A DNA stretch of 9,074 nt from Clostridia bacterium (GCA_017935805.1 JAGBGV010000307.1:1-9074); one strand, 5' to 3'. Shown: positions 1-6,881, counted from the first letter of the stretch. Program-made: numbers and translations. Notes: generated by a model not told the origin, from the letters alone.

Positions 1-393
1 TACCCCGGATTCCCCACAGATATGCATCCCCAGATGTCAGCACTCCTTTGCACGGCAGAGGGAACAAGCTACATCAACGAAAGCATATTCGAGAATCGCT
101 TCCGCTATGTTGAAGAGCTGAAGAGAATGGGCGCGAAAATCAAGGTTGACGGCCGCATTGTGTATATCGAAGGCGGCACACCTCTTACCCCCGCTCCCGT
201 TATTGCAACTGACCTTCGCGGCGGTATTGCAGTAATGATCGCGGCGCTCACAATAAAGGGCAGAACAGAAATTTCCGAAATAAAGCTCATAGAGCGCGGT
301 TATGATAACATTGTTGCAAAGATGCAGGCTCTCGGCGCAGATGTGAAGAAGATCACAGTGCCGGATGCGGCTGACATTGAACAGGCTAACTAA
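1..393 (+). CDS. murA: UDP-N-acetylglucosamine 1-carboxyvinyltransferase (MurA), C-terminal part
   Basis: The visible 130 residues are the C-terminal end of MurA, the cytoplasmic enzyme that transfers enolpyruvate from phosphoenolpyruvate to UDP-GlcNAc in the first committed step of peptidoglycan synthesis. The frame opens at base 1 with YPGFPTDM, matching the FPTDMQ region that carries the substrate-binding Asp (Asp305 in E. coli). It continues with ENRF, RRMGA-like ELKRMGAKI, the ATDLR block, and ERGYDNIVAKMQALGAD, which corresponds to the family's DRGYERIEEKLRALGA with its conserved Arg. The distance from FPTD to the stop fits the normal end of a protein of about 420 residues, so the gene is cut only by the window edge. 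The ATDLR block is followed by GG rather than the usual AS. Whether this is MurA or the second Firmicutes copy (MurZ/MurA2) cannot be told from this end. It probably shares a transcript with the DUF1858 gene 27 nt downstream. Confidence 0.95.
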   Translation, partial: YPGFPTDMHPQMSALLCTAEGTSYINESIFENRFRYVEELKRMGAKIKVDGRIVYIEGGTPLTPAPVIATDLRGGIAVMIAALTIKGRTEISEIKLIERGYDNIVAKMQALGADVKKITVPDAADIEQAN

Positions 394-420
394 AGGTGAC
401 AAAATCACAGGAGATAAAAA

Positions 421-627
421 ATGAAAGTAACACTTGAAACAATAATCGGTGATATCATTGACTTTGATCCCGATACAGCGGACATCTTCCTTGAATGCGG
501 AATGCATTGCTTCAGCTGCCCCGTATCCCGTATGGAGAATGTTGAAGAGGCTTGCATCGTTCACGGAGTTGATGCTGACGAGCTTGTTGGTAAGCTCAAC
601 GCATACTTTGAATCCAAAAACAAATAA
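421..627 (+). CDS. DUF1858 small redox-disulfide protein
   Basis: This 68-residue protein matches the DUF1858 family, also named the hybrid-cluster-protein-associated redox disulfide domain. The diagnostic segment is ECGMHCFSCP, with a CxxC pair at Cys30 and Cys33 preceded by Cys26; a fourth Cys (Cys45) lies in the EEACIVHGVDADEL segment, which fits the family's VHGID.DEL pattern. No signal peptide or membrane segment is visible, so it should be cytoplasmic. The CxxC pair suggests a thiol/disulfide or metal-binding role, but the family has no settled biochemical function that I know of. The start is fixed by an AGGAG site at 409–413, 7 nt upstream. It lies 27 nt after murA with no terminator between, so it is probably co-transcribed with murA, and a hairpin follows its stop. 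Confidence 0.88.
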   Translation: MKVTLETIIGDIIDFDPDTADIFLECGMHCFSCPVSRMENVEEACIVHGVDADELVGKLNAYFESKNK

Positions 628-635
628 TCAAGGAT

Positions 636-661
636 AAAAGGCGGAAATCATCCGTCTTTTT
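636..661 (+). terminator. Hairpin, probable weak intrinsic terminator after the DUF1858 gene
   Basis: A 10-bp stem pairs 636–645 (AAAAGGCGGA) with 651–660 (TCCGTCTTTT), with one G·U pair and the 5-nt loop AATCA. The run of T overlaps the 3' arm and extends only one base past it, so termination may be partial. Because the trmK start follows 16 nt later and no convincing promoter was seen for trmK, read-through is plausible. Confidence 0.6.
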
Positions 662-676
662 GATTGGTGGGATAAT

Positions 677-1384
677 ATGGACAATGAAAAAAGCGAGATC
701 AAGCTTGATCCTAGACTGAAGTGCGCGGCGGGAATGGTGCGAAACGGTGCGGTTGTTGCTGATATCGGGACGGACCACGCGTACCTGCCCGTGTACCTTA
801 TACAAAAAGGTATAGCGAAGTTCGCCGTGGCATCGGATATCAATAAAGGTCCGCTCGAGAGAGCAAAACAAAGCGCGGAAAAGTACGGCGTTACTGATAA
901 AATGCGATTTGTGCTGTCAGACGGTCTTGAGGGAGTGCATCCCGAACAAGAGGGCGTTTCCGATATCGTTATCTGCGGAATGGGCGGCGAGCTTATTGCA
1001 AGAATAATTGACGATTCCGAATACACGCGACGTGAGAACGTGCAGCTGATCCTTCAGCCTATGTCAAGCGCTTACGAGCTGCGTGAATACATGGCGGGTG
1101 CGGGATTTGATATACTCGATGAACGGCTCTCCCGCGCGGCAGGGAAGATATATACCTGCATTCTGGCTCGGTATGACGGTAAGCGACGGAAGTTCACCCC
1201 AACAGAGCTGCTGCTTGGCAGAAAGAATATTGAAAAGCGGGAGCTCTTGTTCGACGACTATGCCATGAGGCAGAAGGTCGGCCTTGAAAAGCGGATCGCA
1301 GGCTTATCGGTAGGCGGACATGACTCCGAATTCGAGCGAAAAATTGTGACCGAGATAGACAAAATATTGGAGGAACAAAAATGA
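677..1384 (+). CDS. trmK: tRNA (adenine(22)-N1)-methyltransferase TrmK
   Basis: This 235-residue protein is a class I SAM-dependent methyltransferase of the TrmK (B. subtilis YqfN) family, which makes m1A at position 22 of tRNAs. The SAM-binding motif ADIGTDHAYLP (residues 28–38) is diagnostic. It is followed by ASDINKGPLERA (about 52–63, acidic end of strand 2), a SDGLEG loop, the GMGGELI motif (101–107) and LILQPM (124–129, the catalytic-strand equivalent). The C-terminal 70 residues are charged and helical, consistent with the TrmK coiled-coil tail. Length is normal. The start at 677 has a GGTGGGA site at 666–672, rather close and not ideal. The gene ends in ATGA, overlapping the Nif3 start, which implies translational coupling. 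The trmK–nif3 (yqfN–yqfO) pairing is common in Firmicutes. Confidence 0.93.
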   Translation: MDNEKSEIKLDPRLKCAAGMVRNGAVVADIGTDHAYLPVYLIQKGIAKFAVASDINKGPLERAKQSAEKYGVTDKMRFVLSDGLEGVHPEQEGVSDIVICGMGGELIARIIDDSEYTRRENVQLILQPMSSAYELREYMAGAGFDILDERLSRAAGKIYTCILARYDGKRRKFTPTELLLGRKNIEKRELLFDDYAMRQKVGLEKRIAGLSVGGHDSEFERKIVTEIDKILEEQK

Positions 1385-2148
1385 CTGTAAATGAGCTTCA
1401 CAACAGACTCACAGAGCTGTATCCGAGAACTCTTTCATGCTCTTGGGATAACGACGGCATTATGGTGTCTCGTGATACAGATGCAGAGGTAAAGCGGGTT
1501 CTTGTTGCTCTTGATGCAACGGAAGAGGTGGTGAAATACGCTGCGGAAAATGGATTTGACACAGTGCTGACCCATCATCCCATGCTGTTCCGCGGCCCGA
1601 AATCCGTAACTCCAAGCGTGCTCGTTGGCAGGAAGATACTTGACGCGGCACTTTGCGGTGTTTCTGTCATCTCCCTGCACACAAGACTTGACGCGGGTGA
1701 GGACGGAGTAAACGATCAGCTTTGCCGTGCAGTCGGCTTTGAGCCTAATGCCTGCTTCGGTGATGACGACGCTCCCACACTTGGCAGAATTGCTGAAATT
1801 GCTCCTATGACAGCCCGTGAGCTGGCGCTTTTGGTAAAGGACAAGCTCTGCTGCGACGCAGTTCGTGTTACAGGAGACATAAACAAAACAGTAAAGCGCG
1901 TGGGATTCTGCGGCGGAGACGGCAAGGATTTTGTTGTTCCGGCGCTGATCTCCGGATGTGACGCATACATCACAGGTGACGCCGGCTACAATATGTCAGA
2001 GGACGCAAGCGAGGACGGTCTTGTGACAATTGAGGTTGGACACTACCATTCCGAGGCTCCGGTGTGTGCGCGTCTTGCCGCCCTTGCCCGTGAGATCGCA
2101 GGTGTACAAACGGAAATATTCAACTCCTGCGCCTATAAAATACTCTGA
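1381..2148 (+). CDS. Nif3-like dinuclear metal center hexameric protein (YqfO family, compact form)
   Basis: The 255-residue product belongs to the NIF3/YqfO (GTP cyclohydrolase I type 2-like, GCHI_2/DUF34) family, which forms hexamers with a two-metal site; its physiological reaction remains unsettled. The expected metal ligands are visible: THHP (His65, His66), HTRLDA (His100, Asp104) and GHYHSE (His221, Glu225). Supporting motifs are SWDNDGIMV near the N terminus and CGGDG at 177–181. Many Firmicutes members are about 370 residues because a PII/CutA-like domain is inserted between the two halves; this one goes almost directly from the HTRLDAGEDGVND segment to the second half and so lacks it. 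The start ATG overlaps the trmK stop by 4 bases and has a GGAGG site at 1370–1374. Coupled translation with trmK is likely. Confidence 0.92.
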   Translation: MTVNELHNRLTELYPRTLSCSWDNDGIMVSRDTDAEVKRVLVALDATEEVVKYAAENGFDTVLTHHPMLFRGPKSVTPSVLVGRKILDAALCGVSVISLHTRLDAGEDGVNDQLCRAVGFEPNACFGDDDAPTLGRIAEIAPMTARELALLVKDKLCCDAVRVTGDINKTVKRVGFCGGDGKDFVVPALISGCDAYITGDAGYNMSEDASEDGLVTIEVGHYHSEAPVCARLAALAREIAGVQTEIFNSCAYKIL

Positions 2149-2154
2149 AATGAC

Positions 2155-2183
2155 TGCATTAGGTGGGAATAATTGCATTTTTT
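2155..2183 (+). terminator. AT-rich hairpin with T-tract, possible terminator after nif3
   Basis: TGCATTA (2155–2161) can pair with TAATTGCA (2170–2177) with one bulged T, leaving a GGTGGGA loop, and is followed directly by six T residues (2178–2183). It lies 7 nt after the nif3 stop. The stem is weak, so this is a candidate only; its position before a strong promoter supports it. Confidence 0.4.
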
Positions 2184-2236
2184 GTGATAAATTTCTGAAT
2201 ATTTGCATTGTTTTCATTGAAATGTGAAAAATACAA

Positions 2237-2265
2237 TTGAAATCCGCAAAAGTTTGTGGTATAAT
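2237..2265 (+). promoter_or_regulatory. Sigma-A promoter with extended -10 for the first parvulin gene
   Basis: The -35 box is TTGAAA (2237–2242), the spacer is 17 nt, and the -10 box is a perfect TATAAT (2260–2265) preceded by TGG, giving an extended -10. Transcription should start near 2272, leaving a leader of about 65 nt before the foldase start at 2338. This is one of the closest matches to consensus in the window, which suggests strong expression. Confidence 0.85.
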
Positions 2266-2337
2266 TAGATTTAATGATTTGATGCTCAGTCAAGCATAAA
2301 TAAATTTTGAATGATCCCGAAAGGAGCTTTTCCTAAA

Positions 2338-3852
2338 ATGAGCAAAAACAATAAAGTAAGCGTTGCAGGAGCAAATGAAGCTGCACGCAAGCAGAAAAGA
2401 AACAGCATTATCATTACAGTATGCGTGATCCTCGCAGCTGTAGCAGTACTCGGTCTTGCTGTTTACAACTACATTGGTGACGATATCAGCGGAATTATCC
2501 TTCGCAACAGCACCGTTGCTGAAACAGATCACTGGGAAGTTAACGGCGCAATGATGGCGTATATGTATAGCGCTAATGTTCAGAGCTATTCTTATTATTT
2601 TTCCCTCCTTAGCGTTGATACAACAGTATCTCTCAAGGATCAGCTTTGCCCCCTCGCATCCGATGTTAACGGAACATGGTATGACTATCTTATGGACACT
2701 ACAAAGTCACAGGCAAAGGAGCTTATCACATTCGCTGAAGGCGCAAAGGCAAACGGCATGACACTTACAGCTGAAGAAGAAGCATCCCTCGACGCTGCTG
2801 TTGCTAACATTGAGGCTGAGGCGGCAACCTACGGCTATCCCAATGTTAAGACATACCTTCTTGCTATGACAGGCAACAACATCAAGGTTTCTGACGTAAG
2901 AGACTGCCTTGAACTCAATCTCTACGCGAACAAATATTACACACAGATCATTGACAGCACAGAGTGCACAGCTGAAGCTCGTGAATCTTACTATGCTGAG
3001 AACCCCGATGCATTCAACTTCATTGATATTTATAAGTACGACATTCTCTCCAGCGACTTTGAAGAGTATGGCGAAGACGGCAATCTTGTTTACTCTGTAA
3101 CAGAACAGAGCAAAATGGCAAAGGAACATGCTGAGGAGCTTGCAGCTATCACAAGCACTGAAGAATTCTATTCAACAATCAAGCTTGAGATCGCTAAGGT
3201 AACAGAACAGCGTGAAAGCGAAACAGCAGAACAGTATCAGGAAAGACTTGATGCACTTCACGCCTCCGCTCGCAGCGAGTTTACACCCGTTTCCGGACTC
3301 AGCGAAGCTGTCGCTGAATGGGCAAAGACTGCAAAGGAAGGCGACACATTTGTTGATGGCGTTGAAGGCGCGACAAAGTACACTGTTTATATGCTTGTAA
3401 AGCCTGCATACCGCAATGAAAAGCCCGCTCGTGATGTTCGTCACATTCTCTTCAGCAATGAAACATATTCTGACGACGCAAAGGCACAGGAAGTTCTTGC
3501 TGAGTTTGTTGCTGCAGGTGCAACAGAGGCTGAATTCGAGCGTCTTGCAAAGGAATACAGCTATGATTCATCCGCTGAAGACGGTGGTCTTATCGAAAAC
3601 GTAACAGAAGGTCAGATGGTTGAAGAATTCGAAAACTGGCTCTTTGACGAGACTCGCAAGGTTGGCGACTACGGCATGGTTGAGACCGAATACGGTTGGC
3701 ACCTCATGTTCTATCCCGGTGAAGGTGATCTCACATCCTGGGAAGTTGCTGCAAATACAGCAATCAAGAACAAGGCTGCTGACGATTATCTCGTAGCAAA
3801 CGGTGCGGCTATCACATTCAACGAAAAGGCAATTGCAAAGATCAAGGCGTAA
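2338..3852 (+). CDS. PrsA/SurA-like parvulin peptidyl-prolyl isomerase, membrane-anchored
   Basis: This 504-residue protein is an extracytoplasmic foldase with a PpiC-type (parvulin) prolyl isomerase domain. Residues 1–22 are basic, residues 23–45 form one hydrophobic helix without a lipobox Cys, so it should be a type II anchored protein with the rest outside. Residues 60–300 are a charged helical SurA/trigger-factor-like region. The parvulin domain spans about 364–460: RHILF (His369), AEFERLAKEYSYDSSAEDGGL, QMVEEFENWLFDE, VGDYGMVETEYGWHLM (His455). These match the PrsA pattern (HIL, S.D..SA..GG, FE.A.F, YG.H). I chose the ATG at 2338 because AAGGAG (2321–2326) lies 11 nt upstream; an in-frame ATG at 2311 lies before this site. 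A paralogue follows at 5038. The substrates are unknown. Confidence 0.9.
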   Translation: MSKNNKVSVAGANEAARKQKRNSIIITVCVILAAVAVLGLAVYNYIGDDISGIILRNSTVAETDHWEVNGAMMAYMYSANVQSYSYYFSLLSVDTTVSLKDQLCPLASDVNGTWYDYLMDTTKSQAKELITFAEGAKANGMTLTAEEEASLDAAVANIEAEAATYGYPNVKTYLLAMTGNNIKVSDVRDCLELNLYANKYYTQIIDSTECTAEARESYYAENPDAFNFIDIYKYDILSSDFEEYGEDGNLVYSVTEQSKMAKEHAEELAAITSTEEFYSTIKLEIAKVTEQRESETAEQYQERLDALHASARSEFTPVSGLSEAVAEWAKTAKEGDTFVDGVEGATKYTVYMLVKPAYRNEKPARDVRHILFSNETYSDDAKAQEVLAEFVAAGATEAEFERLAKEYSYDSSAEDGGLIENVTEGQMVEEFENWLFDETRKVGDYGMVETEYGWHLMFYPGEGDLTSWEVAANTAIKNKAADDYLVANGAAITFNEKAIAKIKA

Positions 3853-3864
3853 GCTGAATACACC

Positions 3865-3897
3865 AAAGGAGATGCTCGGTGAGTGTCTCCTTTTTTT
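3865..3897 (+). terminator. Strong intrinsic terminator after the first parvulin gene
   Basis: AAAGGAGATGCTC (3865–3877) pairs with GAGTGTCTCCTTT (3881–3893), with two G·U pairs and the 3-nt loop GGT. A run of seven T residues (3891–3897) follows. It lies 12 nt after the stop codon and isolates the first foldase from the next operon. Confidence 0.9.
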
Positions 3898-3938
3898 CTG
3901 CTCGGGTGGAAAAATTGACACAAATAACTGCAATATTA

Positions 3939-3967
3939 TTGACATCGTGAGGAGTAATTGATATACT
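3939..3967 (+). promoter_or_regulatory. Sigma-A promoter of the oxidoreductase–lipoprotein operon
   Basis: A perfect -35 TTGACA (3939–3944), a 17-nt spacer and the -10 box TATACT (3962–3967) are present. The start of transcription should be near 3974. A second TTGACA (3915–3920) lies 24 bp upstream but has no properly spaced -10 box of its own. Confidence 0.85.
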
Positions 3968-3977
3968 AAACTTAAGC

Positions 3978-3995
3978 TCCGCTGAGATTAGCGGA
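3978..3995 (+). other. Hairpin at the 5' end of the oxidoreductase leader
   Basis: TCCGCT (3978–3983) and AGCGGA (3990–3995) form a perfect 6-bp stem with a GAGATT loop. It begins a few bases after the predicted transcription start and ends 23 nt before the GGAGGA ribosome binding site. There is no T-tract, so it is not a terminator; a 5' mRNA-stabilising stem or a protein-binding site are possible. Confidence 0.5.
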
Positions 3996-4031
3996 TGAAT
4001 GATCGATGAAAAAATATCGGAGGATAGATTT

Positions 4032-5018
4032 ATGGTAAGAATTGCAATGCTGTCAAAGTGGCATGTTCACGCCGGTGGATACGCGCACTTCATTAAGGGT
4101 AACGACAAAGCAGAGGTAGTTGCTGTTTGGGATGACAACAAGGAAAGAGGCGAAGACTGGGCAGAAGAGCTTGGCTGTCCCTACTATAGTGATCTCGACG
4201 AGCTTCTCGACAGAGATGACATTGACGCGGTGGTTTGCGATGCTCCCACAACTGCTCATAAGGATATCCTTGTTAAGGCGGCAAAGGCAGGCAAGCATAT
4301 CTTCACAGAAAAAGCACTTTGCCCCACAGTTGCAGAATGTCTCGAGGTTAAGAGTGCGGTTGAAGAAGCGGGCGTAACATTCGTTATCAGCTATCCTCAG
4401 CGCGGCAGACCTTGCATTCAGTTTGCAAAGAAGATGATTGAAAAGAACGCATTCGGTAAGATCACATTTGTCCGTGTGCGTGACGCTCACAACGGCGTGT
4501 CCGGCGGATGGCTTCCCGAATATTGGTTTAACAAGGACGACGCGGCAGGTGGCGCAATGATGGACCTCGGTTGCCATCCTATGTATCTGCTCGCTTATAT
4601 TCTCGGCAAGCCGAAGAGAGTTACAGGTATATACACTGCTCCTTACGGCAAGCCTGTTGACGAAAACGCTGTTGCAGTTGCCGAGTTTGAGGGCGGCGCT
4701 ATCGGTGTTGCGGAAACAAGCTTTATCTCCACATTTGCTCCCCAGACCGTTGAGATCATCGGCACAGATGGCGCAATGATCGCACAGGGTGAGGATGTTC
4801 AGTTCAAGAGCAGCATGCTTGACGGCATCAAAAACTGGTTCATCAAGCCTGATCTTCCGGAAGGAAAGCCTTCACCGCTGGAGCAGTTCATTAACGCAGT
4901 AGCAGACGGTAAGGGATCTCCCGAGGGTCTTGGAATTGACGATGCGATCGCACTTACAGAGCTGCTTGAGCTGTCCTACATCGGTAACGACAACAACAAG
5001 ATCGTTGAGGTTGAGTAA
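4032..5018 (+). CDS. Gfo/Idh/MocA-family NAD(P)-dependent oxidoreductase
   Basis: This 328-residue cytoplasmic protein has the Gfo/Idh/MocA fold: an N-terminal nucleotide-binding half (1–120) and a C-terminal substrate half. Seen directly are VVAVWDDN (29–36, end of strand 2), DAVVCDAPTTAHKDI (65–79), the FTEKAL motif (91–96, Lys94 in the EKP position) and GGAMMDLGCHPMY (173–185, with Asp178 and His182 in the usual catalytic D-x3-H arrangement). The N terminus reads IAMLSKWHVHAGGYA instead of the typical GxGxxG loop; a Trp-His-x-His-Ala variant occurs in a subset of the family. Members act on sugars, inositols or similar polyols; the substrate cannot be named here. The start at 4032 is chosen because GGAGGA (4019–4024) lies 7 nt upstream, whereas an in-frame ATG at 3999 has no such site. 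The foldase lipoprotein gene begins 19 nt after the stop, so the two are likely co-transcribed. Confidence 0.9.
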   Translation: MVRIAMLSKWHVHAGGYAHFIKGNDKAEVVAVWDDNKERGEDWAEELGCPYYSDLDELLDRDDIDAVVCDAPTTAHKDILVKAAKAGKHIFTEKALCPTVAECLEVKSAVEEAGVTFVISYPQRGRPCIQFAKKMIEKNAFGKITFVRVRDAHNGVSGGWLPEYWFNKDDAAGGAMMDLGCHPMYLLAYILGKPKRVTGIYTAPYGKPVDENAVAVAEFEGGAIGVAETSFISTFAPQTVEIIGTDGAMIAQGEDVQFKSSMLDGIKNWFIKPDLPEGKPSPLEQFINAVADGKGSPEGLGIDDAIALTELLELSYIGNDNNKIVEVE

Positions 5019-5037
5019 AGAATTGAGGGTGAATATT

Positions 5038-6537
5038 ATGAAAAGAATCGTTTCTTTAGTTCTGATAATTGTTTTTATCATGGGATGCGTGTGTGGACTG
5101 ACTGCTTGCAATAAAGCCCCCGTTGCTCCCGAAACCGATATCCCGGAAACAAATACGCCGGAAACAGAAGCTCCCGAAGAGAGTGATAACAAAGGTAATG
5201 CGGGTGATATTCTCCGTCAAAGCATTGTTACCGAGACCAAAGACTTTAAGGTGAACGGTGCAATGATGGCCTACTTGTTAAGTACTAGTGTGCAGCATTA
5301 TTCTAATTACCTCTCTCTCCTTGGCGTTAATGCCACAATTTCCCTCAAGAATCAGATCTGTCCTCTTATGTCAGATACTAACGGAACATGGTTCGACTAT
5401 TTCGTAAAAACAACCGAGTCTCAGGTTACTGAGCTCCTTATATTCGCACAGGGCGCAAAGGATGCAGGCATTGAGCTTACTGCAGAAGATCAGGAATCCA
5501 TCGACGCAATTATTGCAAATATCGAAAATGAAGCACAGACAAACGGCTATGACGATGTCGATGCTTATCTTCTTGACACGACAAACAATGCTATCAGCCT
5601 GTCTGATGTAAGAGCCTGCTATGAGATCAACGAACTTGCAAACAAGTACTATGCACAGGTTATCGACAGTATGGAAGCTACTCGTGAAGAGCTCGATGCT
5701 TACTACGCAGAAAACGCCGACTCCATTGACCATGTTGATATTTACAAGTATAATGTGTTAGCGAGTGACTTCGAAGGAGAAACCGAAGAACAGAAGATAG
5801 CTCTCGCAAAGGCTTGTGCCGAAAAGCTTGCGGCTATTAACGAAGTTGACGATTTTGTTGCTGCTATCAGAGCGGAAATCGAAAAGGCAAACGCACAGCG
5901 CGACGATGAAACATCCGAACAGTTTGCCGAAAGAATAGAAGAGCTATTTGCGGCTGTTTACGGAGAATATACTGCAGTCTCCGCTTTGACCCCTGACATT
6001 AAAGAATGGGTGAAGAGCGCAAACGTGGGGGAAACATATATTGAGAGCGGTGACGGAACAACATTCACTGTATATATGCTCGAGGCGACACCGTACCGAA
6101 AAGAGGAAAAGTCCCGCAATATCCGTCACATTCTCTTCTCTAATGACAACTACGCAACAGATGAAAAGGCAAAAGAAGTTCTTGATGAATTTATCGCAGC
6201 AGGTGCTACGGAGGACGAATTCGAACGTCTTGCTAAGGAATACAGCGACGATTCTACTGCTTCGGTCGGTGGCCTTATCGAAAACGTACTTAAGGGTCAG
6301 ATGGTTGCTGAGTTTGAGAACTGGATGTTTGACGAAGCACGTCAGGTCGGGGACTACGGCATAATAGAGTCCGACTACGGCTGGCATCTCATGTTCTATC
6401 CCGGCGAAGGAGAATTCACATACTGGGAAATTGTGACCAATAGGATTATTGTTCAAGATAAGCTTAGTGCATACTATGCGGATAAATCTGCAGGCATTGA
6501 ATTCGACAAGTCTGCTATTGACAAAATTAATGGATGA
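5038..6537 (+). CDS. PrsA-like parvulin foldase lipoprotein
   Basis: The 499-residue protein begins with a lipoprotein signal peptide: MKR, a hydrophobic stretch (about 4–20) and the lipobox LTAC with Cys24. It should be lipidated and held on the outer face of the membrane. Residues 25–50 are a Pro/Glu/Thr linker with repeated PET units, then a helical region, and a parvulin domain at about 359–455: RHILF (His364), EFERLAKEYSDDS, FENWMFDE, VGDYGIIESDYGWHLMFYP (His450). It is clearly paralogous to the protein at 2338, sharing VNGAMMAY, NGTW, SLK.Q.CPL and FYPGEG blocks throughout, but the two N termini are unrelated. The ATG at 5038 is supported by GAGGGT (5025–5030), 7 nt upstream, and by the signal peptide; the frame is open further upstream inside the oxidoreductase gene but that has no support. 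No separate promoter was seen. Confidence 0.92.
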   Translation: MKRIVSLVLIIVFIMGCVCGLTACNKAPVAPETDIPETNTPETEAPEESDNKGNAGDILRQSIVTETKDFKVNGAMMAYLLSTSVQHYSNYLSLLGVNATISLKNQICPLMSDTNGTWFDYFVKTTESQVTELLIFAQGAKDAGIELTAEDQESIDAIIANIENEAQTNGYDDVDAYLLDTTNNAISLSDVRACYEINELANKYYAQVIDSMEATREELDAYYAENADSIDHVDIYKYNVLASDFEGETEEQKIALAKACAEKLAAINEVDDFVAAIRAEIEKANAQRDDETSEQFAERIEELFAAVYGEYTAVSALTPDIKEWVKSANVGETYIESGDGTTFTVYMLEATPYRKEEKSRNIRHILFSNDNYATDEKAKEVLDEFIAAGATEDEFERLAKEYSDDSTASVGGLIENVLKGQMVAEFENWMFDEARQVGDYGIIESDYGWHLMFYPGEGEFTYWEIVTNRIIVQDKLSAYYADKSAGIEFDKSAIDKING

Positions 6538-6572
6538 CGTGCAAAATTAGCAGGTAAACTCAATACAACAAA

Positions 6573-6596
6573 AAAAGAGACCTTCGGGTCTCTTTT
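6573..6596. terminator. Bidirectional UUCG-loop intrinsic terminator
   Basis: A perfect 10-bp stem pairs AAAAGAGACC (6573–6582) with GGTCTCTTTT (6587–6596), closed by a C(UUCG)G tetraloop. T-rich sequence follows on the plus strand and seven A residues (6570–6576) provide a U-tract for the minus strand. It lies 35 nt after the foldase stop and 4 nt after the stop of the minus-strand XRE gene, so it serves both. Confidence 0.93.
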
Positions 6597-6600
6597 AGTT

Positions 6601-6843
6601 TTATTCCAATCCAAGCAGGTATGCAGGAGATACGTTTAGTATCTTGCACAGTGCCGAGATCTCATAGTCGGCAACAAATCTTGTTCCGATCTCTATTCTG
6701 CTGACGCTGTCTCTTTCAATGTTCACGCCTTCAAGCTGCAACTTTGCCGCAAGATCAGCCTGAGACATTTTTAGCTTTGCTCTCGTTGCTTTTACTCGTG
6801 CTCCGCAAATATTTTTACTTCCGTTGAAGTCGTAAATTTTCAT
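6601..6843 (-). CDS. XRE-family helix-turn-helix transcriptional regulator
   Basis: The 80-residue protein is almost entirely a Cro/C1-type HTH domain. After MKIYDFNGSKNICGARVKATR, the segment MSQADLAAKL (26–35) is helix 2 and RDSVSRIEIGTRF (44–56) is the recognition helix and following turn; it ends with a typical ILNVSPAYLLGLE tail. There is no ligand or oligomerisation domain. Short regulators with the same YDFNG.KNICG start are frequent in Clostridia; their targets are generally unknown. The start at 6843 has an AAGGAG site (6855–6850 on the minus strand) 6 nt upstream. It is divergent from the AbrB-like gene at 6963, and the 119-bp gap holds three copies of a TGTGYTAAAG element, so self-regulation plus control of the neighbour is likely. 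Confidence 0.9.
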   Translation of the reverse strand: MKIYDFNGSKNICGARVKATRAKLKMSQADLAAKLQLEGVNIERDSVSRIEIGTRFVADYEISALCKILNVSPAYLLGLE

Positions 6844-6875
6844 ATATTCTCCTTATAGTTGTGCTAAAGTTAAGA

Positions 6876-6881
6876 ATTATC
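6876..6881 (-). promoter_or_regulatory. Possible -10 box for the XRE gene
   Basis: On the minus strand GATAAT lies at 6881–6876 and could act as a -10 box, starting transcription near 6869. The sequence 17 nt upstream (GTCAAA) is a poor -35 box, so this promoter would be weak or need help. Copy 2 of the operator-like element fills its spacer. Confidence 0.35.

Noticed and set aside
1..393. murA as a truncated pseudogene
   Set aside because: The open frame runs from the first base without interruption to the normal family C terminus, so the truncation is only the window edge.
671..676. GATAAT directly before trmK as a -10 box
   Set aside because: It ends one base before the start codon and would make the message leaderless or start inside the gene; no -35 box is found at the right distance.
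2311..2337. Upstream in-frame ATG for the first parvulin gene
   Set aside because: The AAGGAG site lies downstream of this ATG and is correctly spaced for the ATG at 2338, which also gives a sensible basic N terminus before the membrane helix.
3999..4031. Upstream in-frame ATG for the oxidoreductase
   Set aside because: It has no ribosome binding site, while GGAGGA sits 7 nt before the ATG at 4032 and the family's first strand begins there.
4930..5037. Extension of the lipoprotein frame into the oxidoreductase gene
   Set aside because: The signal peptide with its lipobox begins at 5038 with a good ribosome binding site; the extension overlaps a well-supported gene.
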